64,000 nucleotides of DNA from JAWSVE01 sp050633885 (lineage in GTDB: Bacteria; Pseudomonadota; Gammaproteobacteria; Pseudomonadales; Cellvibrionaceae): assembly GCA_050633885.1 (NCBI GenBank), contig JBOEHK010000005.1, positions 62,001 to 126,000 of the forward strand, read 5' to 3'. The notes under the pieces are model-generated. The model saw only the letters and a program-made list of their open reading frames with translations. It was not told where the DNA came from and did not search any database. Every line of letters starts with the position of its first letter. Positions within the stretch are counted from its first letter, which is position 1. The translations under genes were made by a program, and so were the position numbers. Below are positions 8,680-18,119 of this stretch, piece by piece.

Positions 8680-10113
8680 TTAGATCTGAAGACTTTTTTC
8701 TTTTGTTAATGCCCGTTTTAACCAATAATAGGCGATCAAACCAACCAGCAAGTTTGAAATTGCAGTTGCTATAATCAAACCTGTTAAACCCCAAATACAA
8801 TTACTCACAAAAGCAATTGGTAAATAAAGACCAAGAACACGCAGAAAAGAAACAGTTAAACTTTGAAATGGCATACCCAATCCATTAAACATAGCAATAA
8901 CAGACATGACTAAACCGTAAGCACCATAACTAATGGGGACTATCATTAAGTATTTAACAGCTACGGATAAAATCTCTTCTGAATCACTGAATAAACCGGC
9001 AAACAGCGCGCCAAAAATCCAAAGCAGGACGGCCAAAGCAATACCAAACAGAAAACAAAAACGGGTAACAACACTCAACCCCTCAAACAATCTATCGTAA
9101 AGGCCAGCACCTTGGTTTTGCCCAAACAAAGGACCCACAACAGCCGACAAGGCGTAAAATACTATAAGCGCAATGGGTTCTATGCGTAACGCCACCCCCA
9201 AACCTGCAACCGCTTGCTCGCCATAAAGATAAGACACAGCAGCAAAAATAATTAGGCTTGATACAGGAATAATGAGATTACTGATCATCGATGGAATCCC
9301 AATATGGAACAATGAATACCAAGAACTTTTTATTTCTGAGAGCGCAGCAAAAGGACTCGTTAGTACATGCATGCGCCCTTGCAGATAATAAAATGCGACA
9401 ACTAACGTAAACAATCGAGAAATCAGTGTGGCATAGGCAGCACCTTCTAATCCCAAGCGCGGTAACCCCCACCAACCAAAAATTAAAAAAGGATCCAAAA
9501 TAATATTAATAAATGCACCAACAATCATTAATACTCCTTGAATACTTGCAAAACCTAAAGCGCGCAGAGCAGACAAAACAATCATGGGCACAAGTAACAA
9601 CGGCGCGCTCAAATACCAAATAGACATATATTCTCGAATCAACGGCATGGTATCTTCGGTCGCATTCAGCAATCCCACAAACACCCAGTCAATGGATAAC
9701 CACCCCGCTATAGATACTGCTACCGAAATAATCGTCGCTAACGTCACCGAATCCGTTGCAAGTCGACTCACTCTATTTTTATTTCCGCCACCCATTGCCC
9801 GCGCAATCGCTGAAGAAGCGCCCGCTCCTAAACCGATGGCAATACTGGTAATGATCATCACAACTGGAAACGTGTAGCCCATAGCTGCAAGCGCTAAATC
9901 ACCCAAAGCAGCATCTTCAACGCTATCCATACTCAAATCACCCAAACGAGTCACAAACCAAGTATCCGCCGCATTGAAAGACATCGTCGCCAATATTCCC
10001 CATATCATTGGCCATGACATGGAAATTAAATGTTGCGATACCGATCCAGTAGTCAACGTTGCTCGAATGGAATTTGAAGCAGGAGTGACTGGTGTTTGAG
10101 AAGTGGTTTTCAC
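8680..10113 (-). CDS. MATE family efflux transporter
   Basis: A 477-residue protein with about 12 transmembrane helices, the standard MATE size. The N-terminal S-M-S-F-N-A-A-D-T-W-F-V region and I-G-L-G-A-G-A-S-S-A-I-A-R-A-M-G-G-G (near residue 98) are family landmarks. The second half repeats this as G-L-G-V-A-L-R-I-E-P and V-V-G-P-L-F-G-Q-N-Q-G-A-G. MATE proteins export cationic drugs and metabolites using Na+ or H+ gradients. It is a stand-alone gene with a candidate promoter about 200 nt upstream. The substrate cannot be read from the sequence. Confidence 0.93.
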   Translation of the reverse strand: MKTTSQTPVTPASNSIRATLTTGSVSQHLISMSWPMIWGILATMSFNAADTWFVTRLGDLSMDSVEDAALGDLALAAMGYTFPVVMIITSIAIGLGAGASSAIARAMGGGNKNRVSRLATDSVTLATIISVAVSIAGWLSIDWVFVGLLNATEDTMPLIREYMSIWYLSAPLLLVPMIVLSALRALGFASIQGVLMIVGAFINIILDPFLIFGWWGLPRLGLEGAAYATLISRLFTLVVAFYYLQGRMHVLTSPFAALSEIKSSWYSLFHIGIPSMISNLIIPVSSLIIFAAVSYLYGEQAVAGLGVALRIEPIALIVFYALSAVVGPLFGQNQGAGLYDRLFEGLSVVTRFCFLFGIALAVLLWIFGALFAGLFSDSEEILSVAVKYLMIVPISYGAYGLVMSVIAMFNGLGMPFQSLTVSFLRVLGLYLPIAFVSNCIWGLTGLIIATAISNLLVGLIAYYWLKRALTKEKSLQI

Positions 10114-10318
10114 AAATAATTGCCTTATTACTCAAGCCTAATTAATACAATTTATGATGACAATCTTAATAACGATAAAGACCTTACGCTTGCTTCATAT
10201 TGAAATATTTACAGAATGTAGCATTTAAGCTTTAAATAAAAAACATAAGTAAGGTAATGGCATTTTATTTTTTTATACAATTGATCGCCAAAAAACACAG
10301 ACCGAAATGCAACGAAAG

Positions 10319-10347
10319 TTTAAAGAATCGCTCCTGTAAAATGTCAA
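10319..10347 (-). promoter_or_regulatory. Candidate sigma-70 promoter for the MATE gene
   Basis: On the minus strand, a perfect TTGACA (10347-10342), a 17-nt spacer, and TTTAAA (10324-10319, 4 of 6 matches to TATAAT). The MATE start codon is about 205 nt downstream. The surrounding 327-bp gap (10114-10440) holds nothing else recognisable. CTACTC/GAGTAG near 10390-10412 could form a short stem after rimI. Confidence 0.4.
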
Positions 10348-10440
10348 CGGAATTTATTACAGCCGATTTATTCTAATTTTATTAAAGGCGCTACTCAGTA
10401 AAATTAAGAGTAGAAGTAAGGACAATATAAGAAATTAGGC

Positions 10441-10941
10441 TTAAGAAAAAATAGTGAGCGCAAAAATAAATGCATCCTCTCGCCCTCCCGCATGCTTACT
10501 TGAAGCTGGATAATAATTGGGCCTAACACCGACTTGATTGAAACCCAACTTTTCATACAATTGCTGCGCAGGTAAATTACTTTCTCTTACTTCTAAAAAA
10601 ACCCCTTCCGCACACTCACGTACCTGATCAACTAGAAAATTAAGCAACATCGTGGCGATAGATTTACCCTGATGCTGTTTGGCAACAGCAATATTTAAAA
10701 GTTCCGACTCACCTCCCCCAAAAGAGATAATGCCATATCCTACTATTTCTTTTTCTTTTGATTCATTCACAATTTCCACGACATAAAATAAATTTTTGTT
10801 ATGTAAACTACTTTCAAAATGAGACTGTTTCCATGGATGAGAATGCACAGATTGCTCTATCGCTAAAACAAGAGGAAGGTCACTATCGATTGCGCCTCTA
10901 ATAATAAAAGGGTCAATGGAAGGAAGGAGCACACTAGGCAT
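10441..10941 (-). CDS. rimI: Ribosomal-protein-S18-alanine N-acetyltransferase
   Basis: A 166-residue GNAT-fold protein. The acetyl-CoA pyrophosphate loop is Q-H-Q-G-K-S-I-A (near residue 88) after L-L-N-I-A-V. The C-terminal L-E-V-R-E-S-N-L-P-A-Q-Q-L-Y-E-K-L-G-F is the RimI signature, followed by R-P-N-Y-Y-P, where the Tyr is the usual RimI active-site region. RimI acetylates the N terminus of ribosomal protein S18. The upstream neighbour, 38 bp away, is the HolD-like gene; this holD-rimI order is common in gammaproteobacteria and supports both calls. Confidence 0.93.
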   Translation of the reverse strand: MPSVLLPSIDPFIIRGAIDSDLPLVLAIEQSVHSHPWKQSHFESSLHNKNLFYVVEIVNESKEKEIVGYGIISFGGGESELLNIAVAKQHQGKSIATMLLNFLVDQVRECAEGVFLEVRESNLPAQQLYEKLGFNQVGVRPNYYPASSKHAGGREDAFIFALTIFS

Positions 10942-10979
10942 GAAAACGAAAAATCCTTTACTGACAACCTAACTTTACA

Positions 10980-11873
10980 TTAAACGCGAAAACCTTGGAT
11001 AGACTGCCAAGTGATGGCTTTAAATTTAGGCTTCTGAAGTAAAATTGTTAAGCTAGGAACAACTATCGCTTTCGCGTTTACTTCTGTCGTAGCAATATCA
11101 AAAGAATGGCTGACCAATGCATTGAAGTTAAATACATTTTCTTTCTTCTCACTTTCATTTTTATCTTTTAGTGGAAGCACGTATTTAGCCGCATTATTTC
11201 CCATTAATAGCATCTTAGTAAATGGTTGTTTATTGTATTCTGCGGTTAAAAAAGCCTCCACCATTGCGCTTGCACTTTCTTCATCATGGGAAGAAGCGTC
11301 TTCAACACTCGGCCAGCGCAGCTGAGTTAAGCGAGGTAACTGAGCTAGAGGATAACCTAATGCCTTGACAATATTGAGTAATAGTTTTTCTGTTGGCAAA
11401 GCTGAATTAGGTTGGCGAGTATCAATTGCTATTAGATCGTCGCTTAATCGCCACACACCCAGATTGAAATTAATGGCTTTGTTACTTGAGTGTTGACTTT
11501 CCTTATCCTGATTGCTTCCATCGCTCGATAAACGCTTCGTCTTTGATTGATCTCGCCGAGTTTTAGCGACGACTAGATCTTGAGTGATATCCTCGGAACT
11601 GTTTGTTCGCTGATTCAGCTTCGCTGGTTTACATTCATGTTCCAATTGGCTTAGGGAAGCGTCTCGCTGTTGTTTTTCGTTTAAATCAAAACCCTCAATC
11701 AAATCACTCGAAGACTTGTTGAGAACAACAGACCCCGCTAAAAATAAAAAATCTTCATCAAAGATATGCTCGCAAGCCACGGGTACTGCAGCGCCAGACA
11801 ATTGATAACGAGGATAATACCCATCAATACCCATTGATTGAAGATAATGAAGTCGCCTCTGCTCACTCGTCAT
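10980..11873 (-). CDS. Divergent HolD-like protein (putative DNA polymerase III psi subunit)
   Basis: I place the start at the ATG at 11873 rather than an upstream TTG at 11921, which would run into leuA; the protein is then 297 residues. The N terminus (M-T-S-E-Q-R-R-L-H-Y-L-Q-S-M-G-I) resembles E. coli HolD (T-S-R-R-D-W-Q-L-Q-Q-L-G-I), the stretch that binds the chi subunit. The gene lies directly upstream of rimI, the usual place for holD. It is about twice the length of E. coli HolD (137). Residues about 75-130 are a charged, low-complexity Ser/Lys/Gln linker, and the C-terminal half (L-P-R-L-T-Q-L-R-W-P) looks folded. Assignment rests on position plus a short N-terminal similarity, so it is moderate. 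Confidence 0.55.
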   Translation of the reverse strand: MTSEQRRLHYLQSMGIDGYYPRYQLSGAAVPVACEHIFDEDFLFLAGSVVLNKSSSDLIEGFDLNEKQQRDASLSQLEHECKPAKLNQRTNSSEDITQDLVVAKTRRDQSKTKRLSSDGSNQDKESQHSSNKAINFNLGVWRLSDDLIAIDTRQPNSALPTEKLLLNIVKALGYPLAQLPRLTQLRWPSVEDASSHDEESASAMVEAFLTAEYNKQPFTKMLLMGNNAAKYVLPLKDKNESEKKENVFNFNALVSHSFDIATTEVNAKAIVVPSLTILLQKPKFKAITWQSIQGFRV

Positions 11874-11899
11874 AGTATTAACCAACAATGTAATGGCAA

Positions 11900-13447
11900 T
11901 TAAATGCCAGCTTCTCGCCAATGAGTGCGATTAACTGGGGACAACAATAAATTTAACGCATGAAGATAAGCTTTTGCTGAAGCGGCGACAATATCGGTGT
12001 CGGCTCCAACGCCATTAACAATCACGCCTTCTTTTTCTAGGCGAACAGACACCTCACCCAATGAATCTGTTCCCTGTGTAATCGCATTAACCGAATACAA
12101 CTGCAAATCAGAACCACTATTCGCAATTTTTTCAATCGCTTTAAACGTTGCATCTACGGGTCCGCTACCTTCTGCTTCCGAAGATTGTGGCTTCCCTTCA
12201 ACATTAAGGGTTATTGATGCTTTGGGAGTCACACCGGTTTTCGAAACAACTTCTAGCGAAATTAATTGATAAATTTTTTCCGTTTCTTTATCTGACAACT
12301 GTCCGACAATCGCTTGTAAGTCTTCATCAAAAATTTCAACTTTTTTATCCGCTAGGTGTTTAAATCGCTCAAAAGCAATATTTAAAGCCGCGGGAGAATC
12401 AAATGTAACACCTAATTCTTCAAAGCGTGCTTTTACTGCCGCTCGACCAGAATGCTTACCTAACACTAAGCGGTTATTCGCCCAGCCCACATCTTCTGCT
12501 CGCATAATCTCATAAGTTTCACGATGTTTAAGCACACCGTCTTGATGAATACCGGCTTCATGTGCAAATGCGTTTGCACCAACAATAGCTTTATTGGGCT
12601 GAACAGCAAAACCTGTAATAGTAGAAACTAAACGAGATGTTGGCACAATATGCTCAGTCACAATATCAGTATCAACAGGGAAAACATCTTTACGGGTACG
12701 AACTGCCATTACAATCTCTTCAAGTGATGCATTTCCTGCACGCTCACCCAAACCGTTAATGGTACATTCAACTTGCCGAACACCATTCATTACAGCAGAC
12801 AATGAATTGGCAACCGCCAAACCTAAATCGTTATGGCAATGTGTTGAAAAAATGGCTTTATCTGAATTGGGAATCGCTTCTATTAATCGCTTGAACAAGT
12901 GCCCATATTCTTCTGGCTCACCATAACCAACGGTGTCAGGCAAATTTATGGTTCGCGCGCCAGCATCAATCGTTGCTTCAATAATTCGGCACAAGAAATC
13001 AAACTCTGAACGACTGGCATCCTCACAGGAAAACTCTACATCAGGCACATGATTACGTGCGTGCTTAACAGCATCTACCGCTTGTTCGATGACCTTTTCT
13101 GGCGGCAACTGCAACTTGTATTTCATATGAATAGGTGATGTTGCGATAAACGTATGAATACGTGGAGCGTTAGCATCTTTTAGCGCTTCGGCTGCTCGAA
13201 TAATATCAGGGCCTACCGCACGCGCTAAACTACAGACAGTCGAGTCTTTGACTGTTTTCGCAACCGCTTGAACAGCTTCAAAATCACCAGGACTTGCAAT
13301 AGCAAACCCAGCTTCGATAACGTCTACTCGCATTTTCTCTAGCATTTTTGCGATACGAATCTTTTCATCTTTTGTCATTGATGCGCCAGGACTTTGTTCG
13401 CCATCCCGTAAGGTTGTATCAAAAATCACTAACTTTTCTTTGCTCAC
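11900..13447 (-). CDS. leuA: 2-isopropylmalate synthase
   Basis: A 515-residue protein with GTG start (13447), close to E. coli LeuA length. The catalytic TIM barrel begins F-D-T-T-L-R-D-G-E-Q-S-P-G. The metal-binding H-x-H-N-D is in S-T-H-C-H-N-D-L-G, and N-G-L-G-E-R-A-G-N-A-S-L-E-E follows. The last 120 residues form the LeuA dimer/leucine feedback domain. It condenses acetyl-CoA and 2-oxoisovalerate, the first committed step of leucine synthesis. Its substrate comes from the ilv genes at 28-31.7 kb. It is transcribed from a strong promoter about 150 nt upstream. Confidence 0.97.
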   Translation of the reverse strand: MSKEKLVIFDTTLRDGEQSPGASMTKDEKIRIAKMLEKMRVDVIEAGFAIASPGDFEAVQAVAKTVKDSTVCSLARAVGPDIIRAAEALKDANAPRIHTFIATSPIHMKYKLQLPPEKVIEQAVDAVKHARNHVPDVEFSCEDASRSEFDFLCRIIEATIDAGARTINLPDTVGYGEPEEYGHLFKRLIEAIPNSDKAIFSTHCHNDLGLAVANSLSAVMNGVRQVECTINGLGERAGNASLEEIVMAVRTRKDVFPVDTDIVTEHIVPTSRLVSTITGFAVQPNKAIVGANAFAHEAGIHQDGVLKHRETYEIMRAEDVGWANNRLVLGKHSGRAAVKARFEELGVTFDSPAALNIAFERFKHLADKKVEIFDEDLQAIVGQLSDKETEKIYQLISLEVVSKTGVTPKASITLNVEGKPQSSEAEGSGPVDATFKAIEKIANSGSDLQLYSVNAITQGTDSLGEVSVRLEKEGVIVNGVGADTDIVAASAKAYLHALNLLLSPVNRTHWREAGI

Positions 13448-13599
13448 TTTTTCTCTCTTCCCGTCATCGTTGTCATCAATATTAAGTGGCGGTGATCTGG
13501 CTTCGCTGTCATGAAAAACCGCCGTAAAACCAAAATCAGGGTTTTAAGGATGGCATCATCCAAACAACCCGATTGATCTTAAATGGCCTGCATTGCGCA

Positions 13600-13628
13600 A
13601 TAATAGACAAAACAAAAAGCAGAGTCAA
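13600..13628 (-). promoter_or_regulatory. Strong sigma-70-type promoter of leuA
   Basis: On the minus strand TTGACT (13628-13623), a 17-nt spacer and TATTAT (13605-13600) match consensus at 5 of 6 positions each. A transcript would start near 13593 and have a leader of about 145 nt before the GTG. The leader contains short dyads (GGATG/CATCC; GGCGGT/ACCGCC). I did not find a leucine-rich leader peptide, so attenuation is not shown. Confidence 0.65.
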
Positions 13629-13704
13629 TTTTATCCTAAAAAAACTCATATAATGAAAAACCATCCTTTTATTTTGCCAAAATAAGTTAATTTTTAGGAT
13701 AAAA
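13629..13704. repeat. 14-bp perfect inverted repeat upstream of leuA
   Basis: TTTTATCCTAAAAA at 13629-13642 is repeated as its exact reverse complement at 13691-13704, with 48 bp between. The proximal arm touches the -35 box of the leuA promoter, the place for an activator or repressor. The remaining intergenic DNA (13448-13921) also has a small dyad, ATGGTT/AACCAT, at 13865-13881 before the response-regulator gene. Nothing else was recognised there. Confidence 0.55.
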
Positions 13705-13921
13705 CATTCAAATAGTCTGAATAAACCAACAATTCAAGCTTTTTAGGAGTGAGTTGATTGCTTACATATTTTTAAATTTTTGCAAAATTATCCCTCTTCG
13801 CCTTCCTATCTGGCTTCATTCAGCCAAAACCATTGAAATATTGACTACACTGGAAGATACAACAATGGTTGGTTAAACCATGCAGCAACAAATAACGAAC
13901 AATTAATATTAGGGCACTCAA

Positions 13922-15031
13922 ATGGCGCATACAGCCAAAAAAAATCGTCATTCAGCTTCCATCTCCTTTACATCAGAGGTAGCTGAACTTAGCAGTCGGT
14001 ATATTACTGATGACATTTTGAACGTGGGATTTGCAAATACACTGGAGATCGAGCTCAATCAGGCCAGTAACAATAGCGAGAATGAAAAGCCTCAACCGCC
14101 TGATCAACCGCTCTCAGGGGCTAGCCAACCAACTCATAAACAATCCTGCATCATCACCCCTCAATTAAAAAACTTGAGAACACTCATTGTTGAGGATAAC
14201 CCTACCGACCAGCTCATTATCAAAAATGCTGCAGAAGAGCTGCGACTTGACATTACCATTGCAGAAAACGCTGAGGATGCTATCAACTCATTAAGCTCAG
14301 CGGACAAAAATCATCCTTTTCAGCTCGTTATCATCGATTTCAAAATGCCGGAACTAGATGGGTTGACTGCATCACGCTATATAAGGGAAGAGCTTGATAT
14401 TCAACACATTCCGAAAGTTATTTTGTTATCCGCTTTTCATCGGGATGAGATTTTTAGCAAACCAAATTCGTACAATTGTGTGAATGCCTTCCTGACCAAA
14501 CCCATCAGTCCGAAAACATTAAGTGATGCGTTGGTAGACATAATGGATCATGCAAAATTACATGAAGACGAATGGCCAGTGACCCATTTAAACGAACCAG
14601 CAAAAACGACTCATTCAACAGAAGATAACGACGAACTGCTTGCCAAGTGCCATATCTTATTAGCAGAAGATAACCTCATCAATCAGCGTGTTGCTGCAGG
14701 AATTCTTAAACTAAAAGGAATTCGAGTCACGATAGCCAACAATGGGCGAGAAGCTGTCGACGCAATCAACAACGCACCGCCCAACGAATTTGATGCCGTG
14801 CTAATGGATATCGACATGCCGATTCTAGACGGTTATGAAGCGACCTCATTAATAAAACAAAATCCTGACTCAAAAGGTTTACCTATTCTTGCCCTAACAG
14901 CTCACAACACTCCAGAAGATAAAGAAAAATGTTTAGGAATTGGCATGTCTCAATATTTAACAAAACCGATTAAACCAGAGACATTGTACGATTCCATTGT
15001 GAACAGCGTAAAAAAATCGAAGAATGACTAG
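13922..15031 (+). CDS. Response regulator with two receiver domains and no output domain
   Basis: A 369-residue cytosolic protein. Residues 1-85 are polar and probably disordered. REC1 spans about 88-210, with acidic pair E-D-N, phospho-acceptor Asp139 in I-I-D-F-K-M-P-E, S in L-L-S-A-F and K in L-T-K-P-I. REC2 spans about 241-365, with E-D-N, Asp296 in M-D-I-D-M-P, T in L-T-A-H and K in L-T-K-P-I. Both receivers keep all residues needed for phosphorylation. No DNA-binding, cyclase or methyl-esterase domain follows. REC2 resembles the receivers of the two hybrid kinases downstream, so the three genes probably form one phosphorelay. An A-G-G-G ribosome-binding site lies 9 nt before the ATG. 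Confidence 0.85.
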   Translation: MAHTAKKNRHSASISFTSEVAELSSRYITDDILNVGFANTLEIELNQASNNSENEKPQPPDQPLSGASQPTHKQSCIITPQLKNLRTLIVEDNPTDQLIIKNAAEELRLDITIAENAEDAINSLSSADKNHPFQLVIIDFKMPELDGLTASRYIREELDIQHIPKVILLSAFHRDEIFSKPNSYNCVNAFLTKPISPKTLSDALVDIMDHAKLHEDEWPVTHLNEPAKTTHSTEDNDELLAKCHILLAEDNLINQRVAAGILKLKGIRVTIANNGREAVDAINNAPPNEFDAVLMDIDMPILDGYEATSLIKQNPDSKGLPILALTAHNTPEDKEKCLGIGMSQYLTKPIKPETLYDSIVNSVKKSKND

Positions 15032-15104
15032 AGCCACTGTCAAAAGGCTTCACGTAGTTGGAACCCCAAAAAGCCATTAAGAAATTTGCCGATGCTCTTA
15101 CTTT

Positions 15105-18100
15105 ATGATGACTGAATCTAATCCACCAAAAAACAACAAAGTCGATCGTATACATCCATACGACATGATAACGACTATCGCCTCAAGATTATCAAACAAG
15201 GTAACTAGAAAAAAAATAAATAAAGCGCTTGATTACATAAAAAAAACACTCAATCTAGAATATATCGGCGTATATTTACAAGAATTTAATCACGATAAAT
15301 TAAACACCTCTGAATTAGAATTCTCATCTTTTCCAGAAAAAACAATAAACTTAAAAAAAAGCAACATTTATTTAATTCCATCGACTCACGAATCAAAAGG
15401 ATTAATTATTGAAACCAGTAATATAGAAAATTATTCTTTAAAGGATTCATTAGAGTTTCAAAGCATCCCAAATAATAAAAAGTTAGAAATACAGGCTCTT
15501 AACAAATTTTGGGGCAACGATCTCTCAGATATAATCATCAATACTATTAATGAGTATAGAGAAAACATCAAAATCGAAAAAAACCTTGAGCAACTGAATA
15601 GAACACTCAATACATCCGACTCTATTTACGCTAGCTGGAATCATAAAGTGGGCTGGAGTTATCACAACGTAAAAAGCATTGTTGAAATGGGCTACAAAAA
15701 AGAGTCCATTAATATAAAAGAAGCTCACAAAAATAACCCTATACATGAAGAAGACTGGAAGGATTTTCTTCCTTTATTCGACAAATGCGTAAAACAAGGC
15801 ATTGGTTATCAATATGATTACAGAACAATAGGTTCTAAAGGAAAAACGCATTGGTACCACAATTATGTAAAAGTCACTGAAAAGAATCCAGACGGATCCG
15901 CTCGCCAATTCACAGCTATCTCTGAAAACATTACGGACATTAAAAAATCAGAAGAACTCTTAATTGCTTCTTCTGAAAGAGAAAAATGGCTCGTCAACCT
16001 TGCAAACGACATGTTCAACTGCAATGACAGTCAATCGATAAAGAAAATCCTCATAAAACTAGCGAAATACTTAGAGGCTGAGAGGTGTGTTGTTCGAATC
16101 GTTGACCCAGAAACCCTTTATTGCAATCTTATCGCAGAATACAGCTCACCTGAATTGCAACCCATCGCAGAATTATTTCCTGACATCATTTCTCAAACAG
16201 GTATTGGCTGGGTTAGCCGATTAATTCAATTAGGTAAAGCCTATATCGTCGAAGATTACAGTACCGAAGTGCCAAATAAAAAACTTGTCGATTATCACAA
16301 AGCAATAGGTATAAAAGGACAAGTTTGTCATCCATTAATTCACAACAATGAACTCTTGGGCTATATGGCCGTCATGACAAGTCATGCAAGGAAATGGAAA
16401 AGACAAGAGATAAGAGTCATACAAGTGATTGCTGAAACGTTATATATGGCTGTAACCCGCAATAGATTACTCAATGAACTTAGCGCAAACGATGCACGTT
16501 ATGAAATAACAATGAAAAGTTCGAGCCATGGCATATGGGACTACAATCTAGAAACCAAAGCACTTTTTATTAGCCCTCACTACTTCAAAAAGCTAGGTTA
16601 TGAACTCAGCGAGGTTGAGCCCTCAGTCAAATTTATTGAGTCTATCACTCACCCCGACGACAAGAACTTATTATCCAAAGAGTCTTTGAAATATTACGGA
16701 ACTCGTACCACGACGATCGAAGTTGAAGTGAGACAACGAAAAAAAACGGGTGATTACGTGTGGATATTGTCTCGAGGGAAGGTGGTTAAGCGAGATAAAA
16801 AAGGTAGACCAATTCGCATAACCGGTATTAATACAGAAATAGAAAAACAAAAAAATACTCTGAAAAAATTAGAGAAAATTCGTGAGATATCTGTTGCTGA
16901 AAACAAGTCAAAAAGTGAATTTCTCGAAAGAATGAGCCATGAAATCAGGACACCAATGAATGCAATAACAGGCATGGCTTATCTCACAGCAGACACAGAA
17001 CTCTCGGAAGAGCAAAGAAATTACATCGATGACATTGATTCTGCAGCGCAGTCGCTACTACGGATTATTGATGACATCTTAGATTTCTCTAAAATTGAAT
17101 CTGGTGAGCTCACCATAGTCAACCAACCATTTTCTTTAAAGGATGAACTAGCAAGAGCTGAAAAATTGATATCCTTAAAGGCGTCTCAGAGAAACAACAC
17201 TTTAGAAGTTAAGATTTCAGATGACGTTCCACAATATGTTGTGGGTGATTCAAATCGTCTTGGGCAAGTATTATTAAACTTACTCAGTAATGCTGCAAAA
17301 TTCACCAGTAATGGCTCCATTTCTCTATCAGCTCAAATTGCAGAAACTAATGAAAAATTAAACACGACTAGTGTTCTGTTCTCTGTGAGTGACTCAGGTA
17401 TTGGACTTGAAAAACAACAAATAAAAACGCTCTTTGATCCGTTTGTTCAAGCAAAGGAATCGACAACTAGACATTTTGGCGGTACTGGACTTGGTTTATC
17501 TATTTGTAAAAATCTCGTCGAAATGATGGGAGGATCCATTCATGTCATCAGCCTTCCAGATATAGGAACAACTTTCCACTTCACGATAAATTTTGGAACG
17601 ATAATCCAATCAAATACCGAGACTAAAAATAGCGCTCAATCAGCTGAAGAAAACCTGCTTACCTCTTCAGCTCAAGACAGTTTTACCCTAAACAACACCT
17701 TTGACGGAAAAACGATTTTACTGGTAGAGGACAACATCGTTAACCAAAAAGTAGCCAAAGGTATTTTGACAAAATTTGGATTGGAAACTATAGAAGCAAA
17801 CAACGGCCAAGAGGCGATAGATCTACTAGAAAAAAATGACGCACATACTTTTGATGCAATCTTAATGGATATAGAAATGCCAGTGTTAAATGGAATTTCA
17901 GCATCAAAAGCTATTCGAACCCAGTCAAAATGGAACCATCTGCCGATCATTGCAATGACCGCACACGCCATGGTTGGCGATAAAGAGCGGTGTTTAGATG
18001 CAGGAATGAACGATTACATACCTAAACCGATAACACCAAACCAGTTAATTCAAACGTTAGCCAAATATATAGTTAACGATTCATCAAGACAACAAACATT

Positions 18101-18119
18101 TAACGCTAATGGACAATAA
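15105..18119 (+). CDS. Hybrid sensor histidine kinase (PAS/GAF sensors, receiver), first of a tandem pair
   Basis: 1004 residues, no membrane helix, so probably a cytosolic sensor. By eye the order is: Lys/Asn-rich N-terminal sensory region (1-180), PAS (about 185-290), GAF-like (about 295-455), PAS with PAC (about 465-585, R-Q-R-K-K-T-G-D-Y-V-W-I-L-S-R-G), HisKA with His612 in M-S-H-E-I-R-T-P-M-N-A, HATPase (N-L-L-S-N-A-A-K-F, D-S-G-I-G-L, G-G-T-G-L-G-L-S-I; about 710-840), and a C-terminal receiver (Asp922 in M-D-I-E-M-P). No HPt domain is present. The sensory half is markedly more AT- and Lys/Asn-rich than the kinase half. Its stop overlaps the start of the next kinase by 11 bp. Confidence 0.93.
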   Translation: MMTESNPPKNNKVDRIHPYDMITTIASRLSNKVTRKKINKALDYIKKTLNLEYIGVYLQEFNHDKLNTSELEFSSFPEKTINLKKSNIYLIPSTHESKGLIIETSNIENYSLKDSLEFQSIPNNKKLEIQALNKFWGNDLSDIIINTINEYRENIKIEKNLEQLNRTLNTSDSIYASWNHKVGWSYHNVKSIVEMGYKKESINIKEAHKNNPIHEEDWKDFLPLFDKCVKQGIGYQYDYRTIGSKGKTHWYHNYVKVTEKNPDGSARQFTAISENITDIKKSEELLIASSEREKWLVNLANDMFNCNDSQSIKKILIKLAKYLEAERCVVRIVDPETLYCNLIAEYSSPELQPIAELFPDIISQTGIGWVSRLIQLGKAYIVEDYSTEVPNKKLVDYHKAIGIKGQVCHPLIHNNELLGYMAVMTSHARKWKRQEIRVIQVIAETLYMAVTRNRLLNELSANDARYEITMKSSSHGIWDYNLETKALFISPHYFKKLGYELSEVEPSVKFIESITHPDDKNLLSKESLKYYGTRTTTIEVEVRQRKKTGDYVWILSRGKVVKRDKKGRPIRITGINTEIEKQKNTLKKLEKIREISVAENKSKSEFLERMSHEIRTPMNAITGMAYLTADTELSEEQRNYIDDIDSAAQSLLRIIDDILDFSKIESGELTIVNQPFSLKDELARAEKLISLKASQRNNTLEVKISDDVPQYVVGDSNRLGQVLLNLLSNAAKFTSNGSISLSAQIAETNEKLNTTSVLFSVSDSGIGLEKQQIKTLFDPFVQAKESTTRHFGGTGLGLSICKNLVEMMGGSIHVISLPDIGTTFHFTINFGTIIQSNTETKNSAQSAEENLLTSSAQDSFTLNNTFDGKTILLVEDNIVNQKVAKGILTKFGLETIEANNGQEAIDLLEKNDAHTFDAILMDIEMPVLNGISASKAIRTQSKWNHLPIIAMTAHAMVGDKERCLDAGMNDYIPKPITPNQLIQTLAKYIVNDSSRQQTFNANGQ

